From Anaerolineales bacterium (GTDB lineage Bacteria > Chloroflexota > Anaerolineae > Anaerolineales > Villigracilaceae): DNA of 8,301 nucleotides. Where the stretch lies: the NCBI GenBank assembly GCA_025966435.1, contig JAICRQ010000134.1:1-8301 (forward strand), given 5' to 3'. The notes under the pieces are model-generated. The model worked only from the letters and a program-made list of their open reading frames with translations. It was not told the DNA's origin and ran no database searches. The translations under genes were made by a program, and so were the position numbers. Below are positions 1-6,195 of this stretch, one piece after another (the stretch's first letter is position 1; each line of letters begins with the position of its first letter).

Positions 1-2
1 TG

Positions 3-1289
3 CAATACGGCGAAGCGGTCATCCATGTGGATCCTTCAGTGGTTGGCTTCGAGCTGGATATGGACAGCATGATTGCAGCCGCAGACCTGGAGCGCACCGG
101 CGGCTCATTCTGGGGTGGATTTTGGAACTACCTTTGGAACCAGAACCCCAACCCGGTCGAAGTTCCGTTAAGCGCGACGATTGCCGAGGACCGTTTACGA
201 TCGTATCTCCAGAATGAAATCTCCGCGCGCTATGATGAGCCTCCCACACCTGCCCAACCCATCCCCGGAAGCACTTCCTTTTCGCCTGGAACGCCAGGCG
301 TCATCCTTGATGTAGACCGCGCCGTACGCCTGATCGAAGATACCCTGCGCTCGCCAAGCAACCGCAAAGTGGTGCTCTCTTTTCAGCGCAGCGTAGCAGC
401 ACGCCCCACCATGCAAAATCTAGAAATCCTGCTTCAGCAGAATATCAACCTCGCGGAATTTGACGGCGTGATCGGCGTCTATCTTCAGGACCTGCAGAAT
501 GGGCAGGAGATTCACTTCGCGATGGATCAGGGCGAGCCGATTTCCGTCAACCCGGATGTGGCGTTTACCGCCTCGAGCACGGTCAAGATTCCGATCATGG
601 TTTCCTACTTTATCAAGTATGGCGCCGAGGCATTGAATGAACAATCCTCTGCGCTCATCCTCGATATGATTCGCAGATCTGAGAATCCGCCTGCAGACCG
701 ATTAATGGAAAGTCTTGACGCGCTTCGAGGTCCACTGGTCGTGACCGAAGACATGCGCAAGATTGGACTGGAGAACACATTCCTGGCCGGCTTCTTTTGC
801 AGCCCGGAGTCTCCCTGTCCGTTACTGGAACGCATCCAAACACCTGCCAACCAACGCACAGACGTCTCCACCGATCCGGATGCGTTCAACCAGACCACCC
901 CCTCTGATATCGGCATGTTGCTTTCTGATATTTATCAATGCGCGGAGAACGGCGGCGGCGCATTGGTCGCAGCCTTCCCGGAGAAGATCAACAGCGAAAT
1001 CTGCCAGCAGATGATCACATTCCTGGCTGCCGATAATATCGGCGTCCTCATCGAAGCGGGGGTACCAGAAGGCACAAAACTTGCTCACAAGCATGGGTGG
1101 ATCAGTGACGCGGCATCGCTGGTCATTCAGAATTTCAGCGATGCCGCGATTGTCTACACACCAGGTGGGAATTACGTATTTGTCATTTATGCCTATCATC
1201 CTGTGCAAATCGTATTTGACGAGGCGAATGCCCTCTTTGCACAAATGTCGCAGGCAGTATACAACTACTATAATATCCCCATTCAGTAA
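3..1289 (+). CDS. VanW/YoaR-type peptidoglycan-binding domains fused to a class A beta-lactamase-like serine hydrolase (5' partial)
   Basis: The reading frame is open from the window edge. The GTG at 27 is unlikely to be the true start, because domain-like sequence (QYGEAVIHVDPS) continues upstream of it. The first part (to about 420) resembles tandem PG_binding_4 (VanW/YoaR-type) domains: VGFELDMDS starts one LD-type motif, and PGTPGVILDVDRAVRLIEDT near 285-345 is the second. From about 440 a class A beta-lactamase-like fold follows. It has the SxxK motif STVK (Ser 576-578, Lys 585-587), SEN in place of SDN (678-686), and KHG in place of KTG (1089-1097). I see no clear omega-loop Glu (ExxLN), so antibiotic hydrolysis is not implied; a wall-associated peptidase or esterase role fits better. 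Cys residues in CSPESPC and further on could form disulfides, in keeping with an extracytoplasmic protein. The signal or membrane anchor would lie upstream of the window. The stop TAA at 1287-1289 is nine bases before the insertion sequence. Confidence 0.82.
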   Translation, partial: QYGEAVIHVDPSVVGFELDMDSMIAAADLERTGGSFWGGFWNYLWNQNPNPVEVPLSATIAEDRLRSYLQNEISARYDEPPTPAQPIPGSTSFSPGTPGVILDVDRAVRLIEDTLRSPSNRKVVLSFQRSVAARPTMQNLEILLQQNINLAEFDGVIGVYLQDLQNGQEIHFAMDQGEPISVNPDVAFTASSTVKIPIMVSYFIKYGAEALNEQSSALILDMIRRSENPPADRLMESLDALRGPLVVTEDMRKIGLENTFLAGFFCSPESPCPLLERIQTPANQRTDVSTDPDAFNQTTPSDIGMLLSDIYQCAENGGGALVAAFPEKINSEICQQMITFLAADNIGVLIEAGVPEGTKLAHKHGWISDAASLVIQNFSDAAIVYTPGGNYVFVIYAYHPVQIVFDEANALFAQMSQAVYNYYNIPIQ

Positions 1290-1298
1290 TAATATGGG

Positions 1299-1319
1299 GA
1301 GTGTCTAAAAGGATGGGCT
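1299..1319 (+). repeat. IS1-family left terminal inverted repeat
   Basis: It reads GAGTGTCTAAA, then four bases that differ from the partner, then TGGGCT. It pairs with the reverse complement of 2065-2085 at 17 of 21 positions. The -10-like hexamer of the transposase begins at its last base. Confidence 0.88.
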
Positions 1320-1324
1320 AAAAT
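1319..1324 (+). promoter_or_regulatory. -10-like hexamer TAAAAT, six bases before the insA ATG
   Basis: TAAAAT is separated from the ATG at 1331 by exactly six bases (AGTGGT), and no Shine-Dalgarno sequence is present. This geometry would put the transcription start at or next to the A of ATG, giving a leaderless mRNA. No good -35 hexamer is seen at the expected distance, which falls at the outer edge of the left repeat. The same spacing occurs at 2125-2130. Confidence 0.45.
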
Positions 1325-1330
1325 AGTGGT

Positions 1331-1693
1331 ATGAAGAAATGCCTTTATTGCCAGGCAATCAGCCGCCAGAACCGAGCGGGAAAGACGAAAGCAGGCTCGC
1401 AACGGTATCGGTGTATGCACTGTGGTCACAAATATACGCCTGAACCGAAACAACAAGGCTACCCGGAGAGCATGCGCAAGCGGGCGATGGAAATGTACGT
1501 GGATGGGAACAATCTGCGCCGGATCGCTCGCCATTTGAAAGTAGCGCCTCAGACGGTTGCCTATTGGGTGACAGACGTGGCAGAAGCACTACCCAATGCC
1601 CCGTTACCCAATGAAGTGAAGGAAGCAGAAATGGATGAAATGTTCACCTTCATCGGCGATAAAAAAACGAAATCTACATTGTCACTCTGGTAG
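1331..1693 (+). CDS. insA: IS1-family InsA-like protein (zero-frame product)
   Basis: This is the 120-residue zero-frame product of the element. It has an N-terminal zinc-finger-like arrangement, C4-x2-C7 and C28-x2-C31 (CLYC and CMHC), followed by a helix-turn-helix-like stretch around residues 48-75 (NNLRRIARHLKVAPQTVAYW). Both are usual for IS1 InsA, which binds the terminal repeats and, in IS1, represses transposition when made alone. After the A-run at 1661-1667 the zero frame adds only TKSTLSLW before TAG at 1691-1693, so the last residues are probably not part of the folded protein. The start ATG at 1331 has no Shine-Dalgarno site but sits six bases after a -10-like TAAAAT. Confidence 0.8.
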   Translation: MKKCLYCQAISRQNRAGKTKAGSQRYRCMHCGHKYTPEPKQQGYPESMRKRAMEMYVDGNNLRRIARHLKVAPQTVAYWVTDVAEALPNAPLPNEVKEAEMDEMFTFIGDKKTKSTLSLW

Positions 1694-2079
1694 ATCGCAA
1701 AACTCGCTGTATTTTGGGCTGGAGCGCAGTCTGGGTTCGCAGCCAGGCTGCCCTGCAACAGGTTGTGGATCAAGCTCCCAAAGCAAAGTGGTATTACTCA
1801 GATGGCTTTGATGCCTACCAGTGGCTCTGGTATCACTTTGGCAGATATGAAATCTCCGAAGGCAAGTCAGACACCTACTCTGTGGAAGCAGACAATGCGG
1901 AGTTACGTCACTATCTGGCACGTCTGGCGCGCAAGTCTCGCTGCTTTTCTCGTTGCCCGTATGCGTTGGAATGCGCTTTACGCCTGTTTGTCTTTTGCTT
2001 CAACAGCAGACAGCCTTACAAACAACGTTTTCCAGACTACCCAGCTCATCTGATCGACTTCGTGAGCCCACGACTTTAG
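1331..2079 (+). CDS. insAB: IS1-family InsAB' transposase, made by -1 frameshift at 1661-1667
   Basis: The transposase is encoded in two frames: 1331 to about 1666 (frame 2) and about 1666 to 2079 (frame 1), joined by a -1 shift in the seven-A run. The fused product would be about 249 residues. Its DDE catalytic residues appear to be D102 (in EMDEMF, nt 1634-1636), D158 (in YYSDGF, nt 1801-1803) and E186 (in SVEADN, nt 1885-1887). The InsB-typical stretch LRHYLARLARKSRCFSR follows. The first Asp is in the upstream frame and the other two residues are downstream, so neither frame alone encodes an active enzyme. After the shift the protein continues NEIYIVTLVDRKTRCILGW, as expected for InsB. 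The downstream frame has no interruption, so the element could be functional. A real one-base loss making a pseudogene is the alternative, but split frames are normal for this family. Confidence 0.85.
1661..1668 (+). other. Probable -1 frameshift/slippage site (A7C)
   Basis: Seven A followed by C are read in the zero frame as AAA AAA ACG. The -1 frame is closed by TAA at 1660-1662, and the zero frame ends at TAG 1691-1693, so the switch must occur between 1663 and 1690; the A-run is the only slippery candidate there. E. coli IS1 uses A6C in the canonical A_AAA_AAC phase. Here the A6C part is out of that phase, so slippage of tRNA-Lys on AAA, or addition of one A by RNA polymerase, would be needed. 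Confidence 0.65.
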
Positions 2080-2085
2080 ACACTC
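2065..2085 (-). repeat. IS1-family right terminal inverted repeat
   Basis: On the minus strand it reads GAGTGTCTAAA, four differing bases, then TGGGCT, matching the left end. The transposase stop codon TAG (2077-2079) lies inside it. Confidence 0.88.
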
Positions 2086-2124
2086 TGATAAAAGGCTACT
2101 TCGTATATTTTATGCCTGTAAAGG

Positions 2125-2130
2125 TATAAT
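2125..2130 (+). promoter_or_regulatory. -10 box TATAAT, six bases before the ATG at 2137
   Basis: A consensus TATAAT is followed by CGAAAC and then the ATG. Transcription would start at about 2136-2137, giving a leaderless or nearly leaderless mRNA; no Shine-Dalgarno site could fit. The -35 region is weak (TTCGTA at 2100-2105, spacing 19). The box lies 40 bp outside the right end of the insertion sequence, so the insertion did not break the core promoter but may have removed upstream elements. Confidence 0.65.
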
Positions 2131-2136
2131 CGAAAC

Positions 2137-2838
2137 ATGAGTGCTGCACTGGGATTATATCGTCTACAACAGGTGGATAGTCAGATCGATCAAATCCAAG
2201 CGCGACTGAGAGCCATTCAAGAAACCCTTGAAAACGATGTGGCGCTGCGCGCTGCCAACGAGCATTTCACCGTGGCAACGGGCAGCCACAAGGAGGCAGA
2301 ACGCCTCTTGAAACAAAGCGAAGCCGACGTGGAAAAGCTACAGATCAAGATCGAACAAACTGAGGCGAGCCTCTATGGCGGGAAAGTGCACAACCCGAAG
2401 GAATTGCAGGATCTGCAAAAAGATGTAGCTTCGTTGAAACGTCACCTTGAGACTTTGGAGGAGCGCGAGTTGGAAGCTATGATCACCGCGGAAACGGCAG
2501 AAAAAGAACTCCAAACGGCAAAAACCGAGCTCGAACGTGTACAATCCAGACTTAAAGAACAGCATAAAGATTTGGCTCAAGAAAGCGAAACGCTCCGCAA
2601 ACATCTGGAGCGTCTCCACTCGGAACGCCAGGCAGTGGTCACGGATATCACAGGGCAAACCCTGACTGTCTACGACCAGCTGCGAAAGCAGAAGCGTGGA
2701 CTCGCGATTACAACCATCGCAGATAATTCCTGTGAAGCCTGCGGCACCACCCTTACCGCTTCACAACAACAGAGTGCGCGTTCCACAAGCCAGTTATTCC
2801 ACTGTCCCACCTGTGGTCGAATCTTATATGCAAATTGA
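2137..2838 (+). CDS. Coiled-coil protein with C-terminal C4 zinc ribbon (zf-RING_7/DUF164 type)
   Basis: This 233-residue protein is mostly a long charged helix: from about residue 5 to 190 it is rich in E, K, Q, L and R in a heptad-like pattern, so an antiparallel coiled coil is likely. The C-terminus carries a zinc ribbon with C199-x2-C202 and C223-x2-C226 (CEACG and CPTCG). Length and layout fit the C4-type zinc ribbon family that includes Helicobacter HP0958 (FlgZ) and mycobacterial Rv2229c. Members have been tied to flagellar regulation or RNA binding in some species, but no common function is settled. There is no signal peptide, so the protein is probably cytoplasmic. Expression probably starts from the TATAAT at 2125. 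The next gene begins 46 bases after the stop and could be on the same transcript. Confidence 0.85.
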   Translation: MSAALGLYRLQQVDSQIDQIQARLRAIQETLENDVALRAANEHFTVATGSHKEAERLLKQSEADVEKLQIKIEQTEASLYGGKVHNPKELQDLQKDVASLKRHLETLEERELEAMITAETAEKELQTAKTELERVQSRLKEQHKDLAQESETLRKHLERLHSERQAVVTDITGQTLTVYDQLRKQKRGLAITTIADNSCEACGTTLTASQQQSARSTSQLFHCPTCGRILYAN

Positions 2839-2884
2839 GATGATCTCACGACCTTCACACCGCGTGCGAAATCACGGATAACAA

Positions 2885-5431
2885 ATGGATCCGAATACTA
2901 TCTCTTTTCTGATTGGTTTTGCAAGCGGTGTGTTGTTCACCTGGCTGCTCGGCCGAGTTCGCCCGCTGCTGACCCAGATTCGCGAAAGCGCAAAAGAGCG
3001 GCGCGAAGCTGCGATGGTGCGGCGCACGAGTGGTTTGGAGGACAATCACCGACGGCTCACACTCCGCCGCGCACAGGGGATGCATTTAGCGGCCTCGCTA
3101 TTCGCCCTGGACGACATCTTACAGGAACCACGCCTGATGGCTCCGCCAGTGCGCGTTGAGCCGGGTGTAGTGGGAATCCAGGAAGACATTATTTCTCAGA
3201 CGCTTCCCTACATGCCAGCCTGGCCGGAACTTGCAGCGATCTATCGCGCGCCGACCATCGGTGTGGCAGAGGCGATTTCCGGTGGATCACACATCGTGAT
3301 CGCGGGTGCGGCGGGGACAGGCAAGACTGTTGCCCTCGCGCATCTTGCGTCCCTGGCTGCCAATCTTCAGATCCGGCTCGATCCCAACTCTGATTTGGAG
3401 GCAGTTCCTTATCTCTATCATGTGGCAGATCTGCAATTTCCATTCGACGGCTCGAGGGATCCCGCCAGCCCGCTCGTCAACGCCGCAAGTGAACATGCAC
3501 CGCTCTTTGATCTCAGACGCCTGCCGGGGTTTATCCAACAAACGCTTAAGGGTGGACAAGCTCTCCTACTGATCGATGGATTCGATGAACTTGACCCGAC
3601 AGGACAAGAGCATGTCGTAGGCTGGTTCAAAGCGTTATTACAAGCCTATCCCAGAATCAGAATTGTCACCACAGGTTGCCCGAACCAACTCTCTGGCTTG
3701 ATCCGCCTTGGTTTCAGCCCCCTGGCTTTAATTGCTTGGGACTCACCCAGGATCTCACGATTCATCCAGCAATGGGGCGAATTATGGTCACGCACAGCAG
3801 ACCTGGAAGCTTCAGATCAAACGAGACCCGAACAGGTCGATCCTATCCTGCTCAATACCTGGCTGACCGTTGATAATGCCGGTCTCACCCCTTTCGAATT
3901 GACCCTGAAAGTCTGGGGTGCATATGCGGGCGACAGCCTTGGAGCGCGTGTCATAGATGCAATTGCCACCCATGTCCGGCGTCTGGCTCCGAGTGGCACA
4001 CCTGTCGCGGCGTTGGAGCTCCTCGCGATGCAAGTCGTACTTACCCTCCAACCGGTCTTCGATCCGCGTCAGGCGCGTGCCTGGGTGAAACAATACGACA
4101 TCGTAGAGGATCAGCCAATCGATAGCGCCGAGACAGCTACGGTATCCGGCGTTGAGGAAGACCCTGCACTCAGCGACTCACAAAAGATCAGGGGCAGAAA
4201 ATCGAAAGCAAGCGAGGCGGTGCCCTCCCACGGATTGCTGAGCAAGATGGTCGAAAGTGGATTACTGATCTCCCACTCGAATCACAAGATGAGATTCCTG
4301 CATCCTGTGCTGAACGGGTACCTTGCCGGCCAGGCGATCGGCGACAACGATGCCGACACAACGCTGCTTGCCCTGCCAGATTGGGATGGCAAGGCGATTT
4401 CCCTGCATTATCTGGCTGCACGGGCAGATGTATCTGCCGTCGCAGATATTATGCTGAAAGAATCAGACCTCCCGTTACACCGTCAGAGCTTTGCAGTCGC
4501 TCGCTGGCTGCGAGATGCTCCAAAGGATACCGGGTGGCGCAATAAAGCATTCGCCAGCCTGCTGGCGATCCTGCAGGCGGAGGGCCAACCCATCGGCTTA
4601 CGCGGGCAAGCCATGGCTGCCTTTGTCACGAGCGGCGACGCCGGCGCGGCGACTCTTTTCCGCCAGCTTTTGAGCTCAAGGTCGTTTGAGTTGATCCCGC
4701 TTGCTGCGTTAGGGAGCGGCGCGCTGAAGGATGTGAAAGCGATCGACGCGCTGGAAGAGTTGATGCAGGCGCCGTCCGGCGCGGTACGCCGGGCAGTCTG
4801 TCTTGCTCTGGTGGCGATTGGCACGGAGAAATCATTGGAAGGTGTAGCCCGCGCCCTGATCCAGGGTGATGAAGAGCTCAGGCGCGCCGCTGCGGAAGCC
4901 CTGGCGAATGATCCGGTGGAAGGACACGCCATGCTCCAGGAAGGCGCGACACTCACAGATATCCTGGTGCGCCGCGCCGCCGTTCATGGGCTGGCGCGCG
5001 TTGGTCAACCCTGGGCGCTTGAAACGCTGCAGCGAATGCAGGTAGAAGATGACCAGTGGGCTGTACGCAACCTGGCTACTCAATATCTGGAACAACTTCA
5101 GAATATAGACACGCGCGTACCGCGTCTGCTTCCCACACCCTCTGAAACACCCTGGGTGATTGCCTTTGCAGGCAAGCAAAAAATGGGTGTCCCACGCGGT
5201 GGACCCGCCACGGAGGTACTGCTCAGCGCGTTCAAACAGGGTGATACAGAAGAACGCTTGGCGGCCTTGCCATACCTTAAACGTGTGGCAAACGAGGGAA
5301 TCATCGGCGCCCTCTATAACGCCATGTATGGCGAGGATCCCGAAGTCCGCGAAGCCGCTTTCCAGGCAGTGCAGGAGATCGGTGCAGACGGACTCAAGCT
5401 CCCCCACCCGAACCAGTTTGGATTAGGATAG
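2885..5431 (+). CDS. Membrane-anchored NACHT-type ATPase with C-terminal HEAT-like repeats
   Basis: The product has 848 residues. Residues about 6-23 form a single hydrophobic helix followed by a very basic segment (RVRPLL..KERREAA), which suggests an N-terminal anchor with the body in the cytoplasm. The NTPase has Walker A GAAGTGKT at 141-148 and Walker B LLLIDGFDELDP ending near 238 (D231, D234, E235), the DGxDE form typical of NACHT proteins. RIVTTGC after it resembles the sensor strand. A polar linker at about 409-450 precedes a winged-helix-like segment with MVESGLL and FLHPVLNGYLAG (H473), as seen in other NACHT ATPases. From about 560 to the end there are HEAT-like helical pairs, for example around 620-735 (SGAVRRAVCLALVAIG, LRRAAAEALAND) and 815-840 (DPEVREAAFQAVQEIG). 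The role is unknown: an ATP-driven signalling scaffold, or a STAND-type defence protein without a visible effector domain. The ATG has no Shine-Dalgarno site; GATAAC at 2877-2882 is a weak -10 candidate. Confidence 0.85.
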   Translation: MDPNTISFLIGFASGVLFTWLLGRVRPLLTQIRESAKERREAAMVRRTSGLEDNHRRLTLRRAQGMHLAASLFALDDILQEPRLMAPPVRVEPGVVGIQEDIISQTLPYMPAWPELAAIYRAPTIGVAEAISGGSHIVIAGAAGTGKTVALAHLASLAANLQIRLDPNSDLEAVPYLYHVADLQFPFDGSRDPASPLVNAASEHAPLFDLRRLPGFIQQTLKGGQALLLIDGFDELDPTGQEHVVGWFKALLQAYPRIRIVTTGCPNQLSGLIRLGFSPLALIAWDSPRISRFIQQWGELWSRTADLEASDQTRPEQVDPILLNTWLTVDNAGLTPFELTLKVWGAYAGDSLGARVIDAIATHVRRLAPSGTPVAALELLAMQVVLTLQPVFDPRQARAWVKQYDIVEDQPIDSAETATVSGVEEDPALSDSQKIRGRKSKASEAVPSHGLLSKMVESGLLISHSNHKMRFLHPVLNGYLAGQAIGDNDADTTLLALPDWDGKAISLHYLAARADVSAVADIMLKESDLPLHRQSFAVARWLRDAPKDTGWRNKAFASLLAILQAEGQPIGLRGQAMAAFVTSGDAGAATLFRQLLSSRSFELIPLAALGSGALKDVKAIDALEELMQAPSGAVRRAVCLALVAIGTEKSLEGVARALIQGDEELRRAAAEALANDPVEGHAMLQEGATLTDILVRRAAVHGLARVGQPWALETLQRMQVEDDQWAVRNLATQYLEQLQNIDTRVPRLLPTPSETPWVIAFAGKQKMGVPRGGPATEVLLSAFKQGDTEERLAALPYLKRVANEGIIGALYNAMYGEDPEVREAAFQAVQEIGADGLKLPHPNQFGLG

Positions 5432-5495
5432 TAGATGCTGGCAAAAAGCTATGCGCGGATCGACACGCGGCATGTTCAAGCTGACTCAATTTACT

Positions 5496-5501
5496 GAGGA
5501 G
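5496..5501 (+). promoter_or_regulatory. Shine-Dalgarno site GAGGAG of npdG
   Basis: GAGGAG lies five bases before the ATG at 5507. A competing out-of-frame ATG at 5503 is too close to be used. This is the clearest ribosome binding site in the window; most other genes here lack one. The 75-bp gap 5432-5506 holds no convincing terminator or promoter. Confidence 0.7.
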
Positions 5502-5506
5502 AATGG

Positions 5507-6193
5507 ATGACGAAAGAAACATTGTTACTGACCATTGCCGTCCTGGGCGGGACCGGTAAGGAAGGCAAAGGGCTCGCCTATCGCTGGGCAAAAGCAGGTT
5601 ACCGCATTTTGATCGGTTCGCGCTCCTCTGAAAAAGCCGTGAAAGCCGCCTCTGAGATCATGGAATTGTTGGAAGGATCTTCTTCGGTCGTGGGCACAAC
5701 CAATCTGGAAGCTGCCGGACAGGCAGATATTGTTGTGCTGACCGTCCCGTTTGCCGCACACCGTGAGACCCTGGAAAGTGTCAAAGAAGCCCTCAAGGGC
5801 AAGATCCTGGTGGATGTGACAGCTCCTCTGGTCCCGCCGAAAGTCAGCAAGGTGCAGATGCCCCCGGCTGGCTCCGCTGCCCAGGAGGCGAAAGAAATCG
5901 TCGGTGAGGAGGTGGAGGTCGTGGCAGCCTTCCAGAGCGTCTCGCATGAGCATTTGCTTGGCGAAGAAAACATCGAATGTGACGTGCTGGTGACCGGCAC
6001 AAGCAAAAAGGCGCGTACTGAGGTGCTGACCCTTGTCGAAGCCGCGGGTCTCACCGGCTGGGATGCAGGTCCAATTGAAAACTCCGTCGTTGTGGAAGGG
6101 CTGACCAGCGTGCTGATCAACATCAATAGGATTTACGGTTCCAAACACTCGGGGATCAAAATTACGGGAGTGTCAAAGCAGCCCACTGAATAA
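5507..6193 (+). CDS. npdG: NADPH-dependent F420 reductase (F420H2:NADP+ oxidoreductase)
   Basis: This 228-residue cytoplasmic enzyme transfers hydride between NADP(H) and coenzyme F420. The N-terminal Rossmann motif is GGTGKEG at residues 14-20, the variant typical of the NpdG/Fno family. SR at 38-39 and K43 in GSRSSEKA match the residues that hold the 2'-phosphate of NADPH in the archaeal enzyme. Conserved stretches such as VLTVPFAAH, KILVDVTAPLVPP and VVAAFQSVSHEHL support the family, and the length is normal. The start is fixed by GAGGAG at 5496. The stop is two bases from the cofE start, so the genes are very likely cotranscribed and translationally coupled. In bacteria this enzyme normally regenerates F420H2 from NADPH for F420-dependent reductases such as the one encoded at 7396. 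Function is assigned by motif recognition only. Confidence 0.92.
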   Translation: MTKETLLLTIAVLGGTGKEGKGLAYRWAKAGYRILIGSRSSEKAVKAASEIMELLEGSSSVVGTTNLEAAGQADIVVLTVPFAAHRETLESVKEALKGKILVDVTAPLVPPKVSKVQMPPAGSAAQEAKEIVGEEVEVVAAFQSVSHEHLLGEENIECDVLVTGTSKKARTEVLTLVEAAGLTGWDAGPIENSVVVEGLTSVLININRIYGSKHSGIKITGVSKQPTE

Positions 6194-6195
6194 CC

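Larger units (their letters stand above)
1299..2085 (+). mobile_element. IS1-family insertion sequence, complete, 787 bp
   Basis: The element is bounded by 21-bp imperfect inverted repeats (1299-1319 and 2065-2085) that match at 17 of 21 positions, with an identical outer 11 bp, GAGTGTCTAAA. It holds two overlapping frames, InsA-like and InsB-like, filling almost the whole length; the stop of the second lies inside the right repeat. The length agrees with the compact IS1 family (IS1 itself is about 770 bp). The flanks (TAATATGGG on the left, TGATAAAAG on the right) show no duplicated 8-10 bp target site, which this family normally makes. The insertion may therefore be old, or one flank may have been rearranged or trimmed. 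Confidence 0.9.

Noticed and set aside
27..29. GTG at 27 as the true start of the first gene
   Set aside because: The frame is open to the window edge and the upstream codons continue a domain-like sequence, so the gene is truncated by the window.
822..1244. Minus-strand open frame of 140 codons inside the serine hydrolase
   Set aside because: It is the shadow of a well-supported gene and has no recognisable domain.
4483..5407. Long minus-strand open frames (157 and 191 codons) opposite the HEAT region
   Set aside because: The plus frame shows HEAT-like periodicity over this whole stretch; the minus frames are compositional shadows.
5445..5480. Possible hairpin in the gap before npdG (GCGCGGATCGACACGCGG)
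   Set aside because: The arms pair poorly and no T-run follows, so I do not call a terminator or operator.
5525..6148. Minus-strand open frames (207 and 175 codons) opposite npdG
   Set aside because: NpdG motifs on the plus strand are clear; the minus products have no family features.
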